A stretch of 64,000 nucleotides of DNA, taken from Lachnospiraceae bacterium. GTDB lineage: Bacteria > Bacillota > Clostridia > Lachnospirales > Lachnospiraceae. The notes below the pieces were generated by a model. That model was not told where the DNA came from and made no database searches. It saw only the letters and a program-made list of their open reading frames with translations. The position numbers and the translations under genes are program-made. Numbering within the stretch: position 1 is the stretch's first letter; every line of letters begins with the position of its first letter. Shown in pieces: positions 7,552 to 15,850 of the stretch. Where the stretch lies: contig AP025576.1 of assembly GCA_022845955.1 (NCBI GenBank), positions 5,580,001-5,644,000 on the forward strand, given 5' to 3'.

Positions 7552-9333
7552 TCAAAAAGCTGGACAGCCATAGCCCAGAACCTCATAATGCCCCACGGGG
7601 TAGCTGTTCTGCCGGACGGAATCGCCGGAGTTGCCTTCAATGGTGTAAACCCGTCCGTTCTCCACCTTCTCCACAATCCCGGTATGGTCGGAAAGCCCGT
7701 CCTGCCCGTTCTCATCATCCCAGTCAAAGAAGATAATCATGCCGGGGGCCGGTTCAGCGGAGCCGTCCATCCATTGGCCCCTGTCCTTGAACCACTGTAC
7801 GCCGTTGACGCACCCGGCATATTTGGGGATTACGCCGGTGTCAATATAGCCGCACTCGTTGGCGCACCAGCTCACAAAACACGCGCACCATTCCACACGG
7901 CTGTCAAAGCCATACCAGCTCCAGTATGGCTCGCCGCCCACGTTTCCCACCTGGGAGAGCGCCACGGAGACGATGGCCCCGTCCTCGGTGTAAATGCCGT
8001 AGAGGACGGCGCTCCACAGGCTGCGGTTTTCCTCGTCCAAAAGTTCGGCAAGCTGCTCTTTCTGTTCCTCGTCAAATCCATACTGCGCTGCCATTTCCTC
8101 GGCGGTCTTGTGGCTGACGGTAATATACAGATAGGTTTGGGTGACGGTGGTTTCCGTCTCCACGATATTGCCATTGCCGTCGTCGGTTTCGGTAATAACC
8201 GTTTCCGTCCTGGTTTCCGTGCGGGAAGATATTTGGTTCATCTCCCAGAAAATAGCCGTAAGGATGGCTTTCTTGCTGTCGTCAATGGTGGCCACCTCCT
8301 GGGGGTTATCCGGGTCGGTGGTGGTCTTGACGGCATAAACGGCAAGCACCTCCGGCCAGACGGCGCGGGAACCGGACATCTCCAACACATCATGGGACAG
8401 ATTGGCCTTTGTGGTGTCGATCTGCTGCTGGTAATCATCGTTGATCTCCTGCACCACGTTCTGCATGGTATAGCCCGAACCGCTGTCCTCACCGGAAAAG
8501 AAAATGCCGAAGCAGGAGCCGATCAAAAGCCCGATGAGGCAGATAATGACAATGACCAGCACGGCGATCCAGCCCCCGGCAGCGATGGCGGCGATCAGCG
8601 CCTTGGTGGCTGCAATGATGGCTTTCACCGCCGCAATGGTCGCCTTGGCCGCAACCTTTGCAGCCACAACCGCCGCCCTGGCCGCAGCGCGGGCCGCGTG
8701 GGCCGTGGCCCTGGCGGCTCTGGCCGTGGCCTGGGCAGTCCGCTGGGCGGCTTTGGCCGCCTGCTGTGTGGTCTTGATACTGGCCTTAGCGGTTTTTTCT
8801 GCCGTCTTGATGGATTTGCTGGCGGTTTTTACCGTCCCTTTGGCGGTAGAGGACGCCTGCTTGATGGTCTTGCGGCCCCTGTCCACGGTTTTAATGCTTT
8901 TCTTTCCCCGATCCAGGGTCTTGACGGCCCCGCGCTCCTGCCGGAGCGTCCTTGCCGGCTCGGAGATCCTGTCCGCCGCCTGCCGGGTTTTCCTCGCCGC
9001 CTGCTTCTCGGCTTGTTTTTTCGGCTGTTCGGCTGCGGCTTTCCGCTTCTGGATATTCTCCTTGACCTTGGAAATGTTCTCCTTTGTGGTCTTTATCCCT
9101 TTGCGGCCCTGTTTATCAAACTGATGGATTGCTTCATGGGTGACGTTATCCACCCCAGCGGAAAGGCGATCGGACGCATACTCGCCGGGGGAGCTTTCCG
9201 CCGCATACAGGCTGTGGTCGGCCTTATCCCTGGTGCGGATATACGCCTCCTTCATCCGTTCCGAGGCCACCGCCGCTTTGTCAATGGCCTTAATGCCTTT
9301 TTCGGCAACCCTTGTTTTAATGCCCTTGCCCAT
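7552..9333 (-). CDS. CHAP-domain peptidoglycan hydrolase of the conjugation system
   Basis: A 593-residue protein likely to open the cell wall for the conjugation channel. The first 270 or so residues are rich in Lys/Ala/Thr, with tandem short repeats (KTA, ARAA) likely to form a long helix. A transmembrane stretch (GWIAVLVIVIICLIGLLIG) follows. The last 140 residues are a CHAP amidase/endopeptidase domain with WCACFVSWC (catalytic Cys), SDHTGIVEKV (His) and YTIEGNSGD. The start at 9333 is the ATG after GGAAAGGAGGTG; the frame runs open further upstream without support. It is the last gene of the transfer operon, next to sortase. Such hydrolases replace VirB1 in Gram-positive ICEs. Confidence 0.85.
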   Translation of the reverse strand: MGKGIKTRVAEKGIKAIDKAAVASERMKEAYIRTRDKADHSLYAAESSPGEYASDRLSAGVDNVTHEAIHQFDKQGRKGIKTTKENISKVKENIQKRKAAAEQPKKQAEKQAARKTRQAADRISEPARTLRQERGAVKTLDRGKKSIKTVDRGRKTIKQASSTAKGTVKTASKSIKTAEKTAKASIKTTQQAAKAAQRTAQATARAARATAHAARAAARAAVVAAKVAAKATIAAVKAIIAATKALIAAIAAGGWIAVLVIVIICLIGLLIGSCFGIFFSGEDSGSGYTMQNVVQEINDDYQQQIDTTKANLSHDVLEMSGSRAVWPEVLAVYAVKTTTDPDNPQEVATIDDSKKAILTAIFWEMNQISSRTETRTETVITETDDGNGNIVETETTVTQTYLYITVSHKTAEEMAAQYGFDEEQKEQLAELLDEENRSLWSAVLYGIYTEDGAIVSVALSQVGNVGGEPYWSWYGFDSRVEWCACFVSWCANECGYIDTGVIPKYAGCVNGVQWFKDRGQWMDGSAEPAPGMIIFFDWDDENGQDGLSDHTGIVEKVENGRVYTIEGNSGDSVRQNSYPVGHYEVLGYGCPAF

Positions 9334-9367
9334 GGGCTTCACCTCCTTTCCAGGGCGGGGCGCGCCC

Positions 9368-10156
9368 TTATTCCTCCAGCAGCTTTGCCACCACAACCAT
9401 CCGCCCGTTGGTCCTGGAATACTCGCAGGTGGAAAGGGTAATGAGCTGGTCGCCATATTCCGCACTCACGTCCGTGTCATAGAGCGCCAGTTCCTTGCAC
9501 TTGGCAATAAACTCGTCAAAAGCCCCGGCGCTCTCCGCATTGACAAAGTGGTAATACTTGAAGCCTTCCTCCGAGTAGGCCACCGTCTTAAAGGCGGCGA
9601 TCACCTCATATTCGCCAAAGCTGTCCAAGGTATCAAAGCGGATGGTCTTGTGTTCCCGGTAAAAATCCTGGCTCTCATACTTGCACAGGTCAGCGAACAT
9701 ACTGCCATTGTTCATGTGATGGCCGTACAGCACCAGGTTGTCGGAAATGCCGACGTCACAGTTTTCCTGCATATAGGGCACCCCGTAGCTGCTGTACGAC
9801 TTATCAAAAGCGTGCTTCAGATAGAAGTTGGGGTTATCCTTGGTCTGCATAACGGGATAATCGATCCGGGTGCCGGGAACGGTAATCCAGCCCACCAGGT
9901 CACTGTTCTGGGCGTACACATCCGCATATTTCTCAAAAGCCGTAAGTTCTTCCGGCTCTGGGGCCGGGTTATCGGCAAGTTCCAGCGTGGGCGGCTCTAC
10001 ATCTTCCTTAATCAAATCCGCCACTTCTGCAAAGGCTTCGGCGCTCTGCTTCTGGTCGAGGTATTCACGGGCCAGCATAGCCCCGGAGAAAAGGAACAGG
10101 GCGGCGCAAAGGGCCGCCCCTGCAATCATCAGTCTGCTTTTTGCTTTATCGCTCAT
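9368..10156 (-). CDS. Class B sortase
   Basis: A 262-residue membrane-anchored transpeptidase. One N-terminal helix (residues about 9-30) is followed by a spacer and the sortase domain. The catalytic His is in LYGHHMNNGSMF, the Cys in TLSTCEYS and the Arg in TNGRMVVV, a class B pattern. The ATG follows AAGGAGGGGTG. It is encoded in the transfer operon, away from its probable substrate, the adhesin at 33.9-38.0 kb. That adhesin ends in a TPKTG sorting signal, similar to the (S/P)PxTG motifs known for the Clostridioides difficile class B sortase. Confidence 0.9.
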   Translation of the reverse strand: MSDKAKSRLMIAGAALCAALFLFSGAMLAREYLDQKQSAEAFAEVADLIKEDVEPPTLELADNPAPEPEELTAFEKYADVYAQNSDLVGWITVPGTRIDYPVMQTKDNPNFYLKHAFDKSYSSYGVPYMQENCDVGISDNLVLYGHHMNNGSMFADLCKYESQDFYREHKTIRFDTLDSFGEYEVIAAFKTVAYSEEGFKYYHFVNAESAGAFDEFIAKCKELALYDTDVSAEYGDQLITLSTCEYSRTNGRMVVVAKLLEE

Positions 10157-10175
10157 GTTTCACCCCTCCTTATGC

Positions 10176-10928
10176 TTATCGCGCCTGTTCTTTCTTGGCT
10201 GCCTGGCGGCGCTGCCCGGCCTGGGCCGGTTTCAGCCCCCGCAGCTCGGTTTTTACGGAAGATTTTTCACCGCCTGCTTTTTCCGCAAGGCGTCCCGCGC
10301 CGCGCTCCATCTGGGCAAAGGTTTTGCCGCAGGACGCAAACAGGCCCCGCAGCCTGGCAAGCGCGCCCTTGTCGGCCTCCAGTTCCTGGGCCTCCAGGGC
10401 TTCTTTTCCCGCCAGGGCGCGCCCGGCGTTTTTGATGTGGCCGCCCGCCTGGTGCAATTCTTCCCGCATGGCGTCCAGCCTCACGGCGAGCTGCCCCATG
10501 CTTTTTTCTGCATGGGCAAAGCCACGTCCCATCCGGGAAAGAACCGAGGGGATACGCAGGGCCTGGGCAGCATGGCACAGGGCGGAGCGCCCTTTCTCCC
10601 GGAAAGTCTGCACCATCTGCTTTGCAGATGAAATGAGGTTTTCTTTTGCCGTGGAAACCATCACTTTGGTCTGGCGGACTTTACCTTCCACAGTGTCAAC
10701 AAGCTGGGAGCACCGGGCGCGGATTCCTTTGTCGTGGAGCTTGCCCACCTCCAGGCGCATTTCCTTCATTTCGTCCATCATCTGGGACAGCTTTTCTTCC
10801 ATACCGTCGATATAGCCCACCAGGGCCTGCACTTCTTCCTTTTGCTTTTGAAGCCCGTTCTGCTCCAAAACGGAAATCAGGTCTATGATCTGCGGATGGT
10901 CCCGCAGCGCAAGAGCTGGTTCAGCCAT
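10176..10928 (-). CDS. Coiled-coil ICE protein of unknown function (possibly DUF6674-like)
   Basis: A 250-residue, highly charged, mostly helical protein with no membrane segment or signal peptide. Residues about 35-75 (LVGYIDGMEEKLSQMMDEMK) and 140-200 look like coiled coils; the C-terminus is Lys/Arg/Ala-rich. The start follows a GGAGG motif. It lies between the sortase and the small protein upstream of VirB4, where CTn-type elements often carry a conserved protein of this type. A scaffold role in the transfer apparatus is possible but not shown. The family name is from memory and uncertain. Confidence 0.7.
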   Translation of the reverse strand: MAEPALALRDHPQIIDLISVLEQNGLQKQKEEVQALVGYIDGMEEKLSQMMDEMKEMRLEVGKLHDKGIRARCSQLVDTVEGKVRQTKVMVSTAKENLISSAKQMVQTFREKGRSALCHAAQALRIPSVLSRMGRGFAHAEKSMGQLAVRLDAMREELHQAGGHIKNAGRALAGKEALEAQELEADKGALARLRGLFASCGKTFAQMERGAGRLAEKAGGEKSSVKTELRGLKPAQAGQRRQAAKKEQAR

Positions 10929-10954
10929 TGTTCATTCCTCCATTCTCAAAAGTA

Positions 10955-11359
10955 TCATCGCGCCGGTTCCACCTGCTTTTTCGCAGGGGGCAGCTCCCGG
11001 CAGTATTCCGGGTAACGGATTTTCACGCCCTCCATAAAGTAAGGCGCAAACTCGCAGCAGAACAAATCCTCCGGGGAATAGGCGTTACTGTGCTCCGGGT
11101 CGGTGTAGCCGTTCCAGAGATTAAAAGCAAGGCGGCACACCCGGACGGTGCCGCTGGTCTGCCAGCCAACCTGCATACCATCCGGTTCAATGCAATCCTG
11201 CTTGAAATCAAACATCTGGCGGATGTTTGCCCGCGTTTCCGGGGCAATCCCCATCACATAGAAAAAGGCCCGGTGGTAACAGTCGTTCCGCCGCGCCTCG
11301 CTCATCATATCTAAAAAGAAATCCCGGTGTTCCGGGGACGCAAAGCGGATATTGTTCAT
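10955..11359 (-). CDS. Conserved ICE protein of unknown function (DUF6075-like)
   Basis: A 134-residue soluble protein with aromatic and Cys-containing segments (NDCYHRAFFYVMGI, YSPEDLFCCEFAPYFMEGVKIRYPEYC). There is no catalytic motif that can be named. Its ATG follows GAGGAGGTGCC and overlaps the VirB4 stop as ATGA, so it is translationally coupled to the transfer ATPase. Proteins of this size and position recur in Tn1549-like elements. A replication or transfer accessory role is only a guess from position. Confidence 0.7.
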   Translation of the reverse strand: MNNIRFASPEHRDFFLDMMSEARRNDCYHRAFFYVMGIAPETRANIRQMFDFKQDCIEPDGMQVGWQTSGTVRVCRLAFNLWNGYTDPEHSNAYSPEDLFCCEFAPYFMEGVKIRYPEYCRELPPAKKQVEPAR

Positions 11360-13713
11360 GCCGGCACCTCCTCGCCGCCGAATACACCTTCACCGGGTTT
11401 GGTGGTCATCAAAGCATAGAGCCTGGTGTCACGGGGGAACCGGTTGATGAAAGGCACCAGGGCACTGCCATACCGGATGAGGCCGCAGCCCGCGTCTGCG
11501 TTGGTGACGTAGCTCATCTGCTCATTGGAAATGTTCAAGAGCTTCGCCAGCTTTGCCCGGTCGGATGCCGCCTGGTTCAACATGACAATAAACTCCGAGT
11601 TGGAGAGCATGGTGCTGGCCTGGACGGAATCCAAAAGGTACTCCACATTCTGCGTGATGGCTGTGGGATAAGCGCCGCGCTTTCTAAACTGCCTCCATGC
11701 GGAATTAAAGAAAATGCCGCTTTGCTCATTTTCAAACATCACATGAAACTCATCGATGAACACATGGGTACGCTTGCCCCGTTTCCAGTTGAGGGTGACG
11801 CGGTTCAGGATGGTATCGGTGATGACCAGGGAACCGGCAGGCTTTAGCTGCTCGCCCAGGCCGTGGATGTCGAACACCACATAGGGCTTGTTCAAATCCA
11901 CTGTGCTTTCCCGGCCAAAGATGTCCAGGGAGCCGGTGGTGTAAAGCTCCAGGGAAAGGGCGATCTCTTTGGCCTTATCCTCCGGCTGCTCCAGCAGCTT
12001 ATTCCGCAGGTCACAGAGGGTGGCCACCCGTCCGATCTTCTCCGCCTCCGGGTACACCAGGGCGGTGCAACGGTCAATGATAGATTTGTGCTGCGGCCCC
12101 ACGCCGCGCTTGTCGATCTGCTCAATAAGAGACATGACAAACTGGCTCTTTTCCACGATGGGGTTTTGCTCGCCGTAGCCCTCTACCATATACATGGCGT
12201 TGAGGCGGTCCTTGCCGCCCGCCACCAGATGGGCCACCGTCGCTTTTTCTCGCCCCAGGGCTTTGACCAATGCGCCAAATTCTCCCTCTGGATCGCAAAT
12301 CAGGATGTCGTCATTGGCGTAATCTGGGTGGAGCATAAGGAACGCAATCAGCTCTTTGGCGCTGAAAGACTTGCCCGCGCCGGGGACGCCCAGTAGGAAG
12401 GCCGACTGGTTCAAAAGGTTCGCCTTATTGCACATGATGAGATTGTGGGAAATGGCGTTCTCTCCGAAGTAAATGCCGCCCTTATCCTGGATTTCCTGTA
12501 CCTTGAAGGGAATGAACACCGCCAAACTTTCGGTGGTGAGGGTACGAAAGGCGTTGATTTTCCGCGCCCCAATGGGCAGGGCCGTGTTCAGACCATCAAG
12601 CTGCTGAAATTTGAGCACCGCAAGCTGGCACATGTGCTTTCGGGCCACGGAGAGTACGGCTTCGGTGTCGCTGTCAAGCTGCTCCTTGGTATCGGCGGTG
12701 ATGGCCAGGGTCATTACCGCAAACATCATCCGCTGGTCGCGGGTGGTGAGGTCGTCCAAAAACTCCTTGCTTTCCTTGCGCTGCAATTCCATATCGTAGG
12801 GGACCACAGCAGAGAAGTTGTTGTTGGCATTCTGGCGGCGCTGCCAGTTGGTGATGTTGGTTTCCACACCCAGCAGGCGGTTTTCCACCTCCCGCACGGC
12901 CTCATCCGTGGGAACCGGCACAATGTCGATGGAGAACATCAGATTGCGGTTAAAATCCGTCAGCTCCGTCACCATGTTATCCTTAATATAAGAGGCGTAG
13001 TCTTTGAGGAACAGCACCCGGCAGAATTTGCCGCCCAGCTTCAGATAGTCGCTGTTTTTCTCGATTCCGTCCGGGCAGATATAGTCCTTGAAGCTGTGGC
13101 CCCGCTTCATCATCTCACGGGCGTTGAACACAAACTCGGATTCCTCGCCCTGGCGGTAGAAGTCGTGCAGGATACGCAGGCGCTCGGTGGCGTCCAGCTC
13201 CACGCACTTGGAGCCAAGGGCCGCAAAGTGGGAAATCAGGTCGGCTCCCACACGAGAAAAATAGGCGCGGGCCTCCTCAATGTCCTTCTTCACCACGGAG
13301 ATGGTGATATACTTTTCCTGCATAATGCCGTTGGCTCCGGTGGCTTTATCCAGCAGCATTTGGTTATATTCCCCCCGGTACTCATCCCGGAAATCCCCCT
13401 GCATGGGCATGAGGATGGACGTTTCAAAGTTGGCCTGATTCATACGGCGGTTATTGATGGTGATTTTCGTCACCGCACCGGAATCCAGGGAATTGAGCAG
13501 CTCCGAGTAGGTGAGGAACATGGATTCCTTATCCTCGCGGCTGGCCACCAGATAGTTGATGTCGCTGAATTTATAGGTTTTGGAGAACTTGTTCCCCACA
13601 AGGAAGATGCCGTCCGGCCAGATACGGCGGACGGGGATCACATCCTGCACCTTCCGGGGGACGGTATAACGCTCCTTTTCCTGCTTGGACATGGTTTTGA
13701 TGGTCTTAATCAT
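11356..13713 (-). CDS. VirB4-like conjugal transfer ATPase
   Basis: A 785-residue ATPase that energises the type IV secretion channel. Walker A GVPGAGKSFSAKE is near residue 440 and Walker B HVFIDEFHVMF near residue 650, with the extended N-terminal domain typical of VirB4/TrsE proteins. The start has GGAAGGAGG before the ATG and overlaps the PrgI-like gene by 8 bp; PrgI-VirB4 adjacency is a hallmark of Gram-positive conjugation loci. It should sit on the inner membrane face and work with the VirD4-like coupling protein. Confidence 0.93.
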   Translation of the reverse strand: MIKTIKTMSKQEKERYTVPRKVQDVIPVRRIWPDGIFLVGNKFSKTYKFSDINYLVASREDKESMFLTYSELLNSLDSGAVTKITINNRRMNQANFETSILMPMQGDFRDEYRGEYNQMLLDKATGANGIMQEKYITISVVKKDIEEARAYFSRVGADLISHFAALGSKCVELDATERLRILHDFYRQGEESEFVFNAREMMKRGHSFKDYICPDGIEKNSDYLKLGGKFCRVLFLKDYASYIKDNMVTELTDFNRNLMFSIDIVPVPTDEAVREVENRLLGVETNITNWQRRQNANNNFSAVVPYDMELQRKESKEFLDDLTTRDQRMMFAVMTLAITADTKEQLDSDTEAVLSVARKHMCQLAVLKFQQLDGLNTALPIGARKINAFRTLTTESLAVFIPFKVQEIQDKGGIYFGENAISHNLIMCNKANLLNQSAFLLGVPGAGKSFSAKELIAFLMLHPDYANDDILICDPEGEFGALVKALGREKATVAHLVAGGKDRLNAMYMVEGYGEQNPIVEKSQFVMSLIEQIDKRGVGPQHKSIIDRCTALVYPEAEKIGRVATLCDLRNKLLEQPEDKAKEIALSLELYTTGSLDIFGRESTVDLNKPYVVFDIHGLGEQLKPAGSLVITDTILNRVTLNWKRGKRTHVFIDEFHVMFENEQSGIFFNSAWRQFRKRGAYPTAITQNVEYLLDSVQASTMLSNSEFIVMLNQAASDRAKLAKLLNISNEQMSYVTNADAGCGLIRYGSALVPFINRFPRDTRLYALMTTKPGEGVFGGEEVPA

Positions 13714-14119
13714 GCTTGGCCTCCTTCCGCTTGCTAAAGTGTTTCGGCTCCTGCCGGCGCTTCTTGCCGGGACGCCCGGTTTGCAGCTCCTCGATGGTAT
13801 CTTTCAGAGCAGCATAGTAGTAGTTGCTGTCCTCGAACTTAAACTCCTTCGGCTCCAGCATTTCCGAGCGCAGCCACGCCCAGATGAATTGTTCCGCCGT
13901 CATACCGTGATAGGTGATGAACCCCAGCATGGCAAAGGGGGCCGCTCCCAAAATGCACATCCAGGACAGGGTCTCCACCCCAAAGTAGGGGCGCAGGATA
14001 AAATAAAGGCCCACGGCCACGCCGCAGGCAAGAACAGAAAAGATGAACTGCCGCATACTCAAACCGAAAAACATGGATTCGGTGTAGTTGCGGATTTCCC
14101 GGTTGATCTTGACTTCCAA
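13706..14119 (-). CDS. PrgI-family conjugation membrane protein
   Basis: A 137-residue protein with an N-terminal cytoplasmic segment (EVKINREIRNYTESMFFGLSM) typical of PrgI, two close membrane helices (about 25-45 and 50-72) and a charged C-terminus. It starts with TTG after GAGGTGATATT; no ATG lies nearby in frame. It overlaps VirB4 by 8 bp and is probably its membrane partner, comparable in role to VirB3. Confidence 0.85.
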   Translation of the reverse strand: MEVKINREIRNYTESMFFGLSMRQFIFSVLACGVAVGLYFILRPYFGVETLSWMCILGAAPFAMLGFITYHGMTAEQFIWAWLRSEMLEPKEFKFEDSNYYYAALKDTIEELQTGRPGKKRRQEPKHFSKRKEAKHD

Positions 14120-14123
14120 AATA

Positions 14124-14339
14124 TCACCTCACAATCACATCGCCGGTTTCCAGGTAAACAATGCTGCTCTTGGGAATATAGGCAAAGCCCAGCAGCCGGT
14201 CGCCCACGGTAAAAATCTCGTCTGGAGCCGCTTTGGAGAAATGGCCCACAATTCCCTTTTCAGCGGGCAGTTCGTAATCCTCCGCCATCGGGATGGCGGT
14301 TCCATCAATCAAGTGCAGCACATAGGTTTGATAACGCAT
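14124..14339 (-). CDS. Small conserved ICE protein of unknown function
   Basis: A 71-residue soluble protein with a strong ribosome binding site (AAGGAGG) before its ATG. Its composition suggests a small beta-rich fold (FTVGDRLLGFAYIPKSSIVYL). It sits tightly between the VirB6-like and PrgI genes (gaps of 16 and 4 bp), so it is part of the transfer operon. It shows some likeness in size and layout to the 72-residue product at 15265-15483, but no clear homology. Confidence 0.7.
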   Translation of the reverse strand: MRYQTYVLHLIDGTAIPMAEDYELPAEKGIVGHFSKAAPDEIFTVGDRLLGFAYIPKSSIVYLETGDVIVR

Positions 14340-14355
14340 TTGTTTTCCTCCTTTT

Positions 14356-15192
14356 TTACAGGCCCATCATCTCGCGCACCACGCGGTCAGCCATTTTCAC
14401 CGCGCCCACGAGGACGAGCATATTAAAGACCAGCTCCCCGATATAGCTCCACACCTGCGTGACTGCCGCCGCATTGGGGTCAATGGCTGGCGGGGACGCC
14501 GCAAATAGGGAAAAGATAATGCAGGCCAGCACAATGATGGCACCTTCCAGGCAGACAGCGGCATAGCTCTTGATAAAGCTCTTGCCCACGTTTTGCGTTG
14601 GTTCCCCTGCAAAGGTAGAGAGTGGCACCGGCGCGATGGCCGTATATAAATAGAGCTTAAAAAACCGCCCGTAGACGGTCATTATCATAATGAAAGACAA
14701 TATCGTGATAAACAGCCCGCCGATGAGCGTCACCGCCCAGAGGGGGATACTCTCGAAAAATCCGCAGCTTTCCACCGCGTCAATGATCTCCTGGGGCAAC
14801 ACAGTCTGTTGGGCCGAACCAAAGCCCGCCGCGTTCATAATGGTGGAAACAAGGCCCTGGACAATATTAAAGAGGGCCATCATCAGCTCCAGCCCATAGG
14901 TCACGACGCCTTTGGCAATGGCAAATCGGATAAACAGCTTCAGCGCGTGCTCCGGCTTTTTGACCTCCGTAAAACTGCCGCAGGTGCGCATGACGCCCAC
15001 CACAAAGAACAGCACCAACAGGGCAAGGCCGATGGCCCTCACTGCGTCATGGATGTTGACAATGACGCCCCAAATCGTGCCGCCTTTGAACTGCTCCGGG
15101 CTTTGGGTGATGAGCTGCCAGATCTCGGACAGGTACTTGTTCCAGGTATCGAGGGCATTTTGTAAGTTCTGGACTACCCAGTTATCGGACAT
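14356..15192 (-). CDS. VirB6/TrbL-like conjugation channel protein
   Basis: A 278-residue polytopic membrane protein with about six hydrophobic segments, among them AIGLALLVLFFVVGVMRTCG, LIGGLFITILSFIMIMTVYG and a pair near the C-terminus. The central motif GRFFKLYLYTAIAPVPLSTF is typical of the TrbL/CD0411-like proteins of Tn1549-family elements. The start follows GGAAAGGAGGTAGC. It probably forms the inner-membrane part of the DNA channel with PrgI and VirB4. Confidence 0.85.
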   Translation of the reverse strand: MSDNWVVQNLQNALDTWNKYLSEIWQLITQSPEQFKGGTIWGVIVNIHDAVRAIGLALLVLFFVVGVMRTCGSFTEVKKPEHALKLFIRFAIAKGVVTYGLELMMALFNIVQGLVSTIMNAAGFGSAQQTVLPQEIIDAVESCGFFESIPLWAVTLIGGLFITILSFIMIMTVYGRFFKLYLYTAIAPVPLSTFAGEPTQNVGKSFIKSYAAVCLEGAIIVLACIIFSLFAASPPAIDPNAAAVTQVWSYIGELVFNMLVLVGAVKMADRVVREMMGL

Positions 15193-15264
15193 TCCGCTAC
15201 CTCCTTTCCAGCAGCGGTAAGGGACGGGCCGCAGCGGCCCGCCCCCGCACTGCCGTATTTTCGC

Positions 15265-15483
15265 TTATCGTCCGCCGCGCTCCTGCGGCTGGCGGACAAT
15301 GCCGTAAACATCATCCACAAAATACCGTCCGACAAAGGGGTTGAAGATCGCGTGGCATTTTACGCCGCCCACCTCGGCCAGGTAGTCGTTGTCCCCCAGG
15401 CGTTTGAGGATGGTTGCCTCACCCAGCACGTTCTTTTCCCCCTGCTTCAAAGAGTGGATATAGCACTCGCATTTCAGATTCAT
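15265..15483 (-). CDS. Small conserved ICE protein of unknown function
   Basis: A 72-residue protein starting at the ATG at 15483 after GGAAAGGAG; the frame extends upstream without a site. It has two Cys in CECY near the N-terminus and one in VKCHAIFNPF, with no membrane segment. It lies between the Maff2 and VirB6-like genes. Between it and the VirB6-like gene, 15229-15245 holds a short GC hairpin (CGGGCCGC/GCGGCCCG) without a T-tract. No function can be assigned. Confidence 0.7.
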   Translation of the reverse strand: MNLKCECYIHSLKQGEKNVLGEATILKRLGDNDYLAEVGGVKCHAIFNPFVGRYFVDDVYGIVRQPQERGGR

Positions 15484-15508
15484 AGCGATACTCCTTTCCG
15501 CTGGAAAA

Positions 15509-15850
15509 TCAGCCCGTAATGAGCGTGAGGATTTCCTTGGCAAACGTAATCACGACGCCGCCAGCTAAAGTGAGGAAGCCGTTGGCCCGCTGGCTGGGGT
15601 CGTGGCTTTTCAGGGAAAGGCCGATCTGTACCACGCCAAAGCCCAGCAGGATCATACCAATGGCCCGGATCAGGCCGAAAATGAAATCGCTGAGGTTGTT
15701 GATAACCGTCAACGGGTCGCTGGCGGCAAAGGCCGTGGTAGTGCAGCAGCACAGCATGAGCACCAGGGCCGTGTAAACGGCAAAGGCGCTTTTGCCCTTT
15801 CTGCCCATGGGCAGGCTGCGGGTTTCTTTCTTCTTGTTAAACAGTTTCAT
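15509..15850 (-). CDS. Maff2-family mobile-element membrane protein (VirB2-like position)
   Basis: A 113-residue protein with a charged N-terminus, a signal-like hydrophobic segment (SAFAVYTALVLMLCCCTTTAFAA) with a plausible cleavage site after AFA, and two hydrophobic helices separated by SHDPSQRANG. This two-helix plan resembles VirB2/TrbC pilins, and its place just after VirD4 fits. The start at 15850 has GGAGG; it overlaps the VirD4 stop by 14 bp. A channel or pilin-like role is inference. Confidence 0.75.
   Translation of the reverse strand: MKLFNKKKETRSLPMGRKGKSAFAVYTALVLMLCCCTTTAFAASDPLTVINNLSDFIFGLIRAIGMILLGFGVVQIGLSLKSHDPSQRANGFLTLAGGVVITFAKEILTLITG

Noticed and set aside
7588..9441. 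617-codon open frame on the plus strand opposite the CHAP hydrolase gene
   Set aside because: It mirrors the repeat-rich GC-biased coding frame, has no ribosome binding site and resembles no family.
12445..13737. 430-codon open frame opposite the VirB4 gene
   Set aside because: It is a shadow frame over a well-supported gene, with no binding site and no domain.
15229..15245. GC-rich hairpin between the VirB6-like gene and the 72-residue gene
   Set aside because: It has no T-tract and no link to a ribosome binding site, so it is not called as a terminator or switch.
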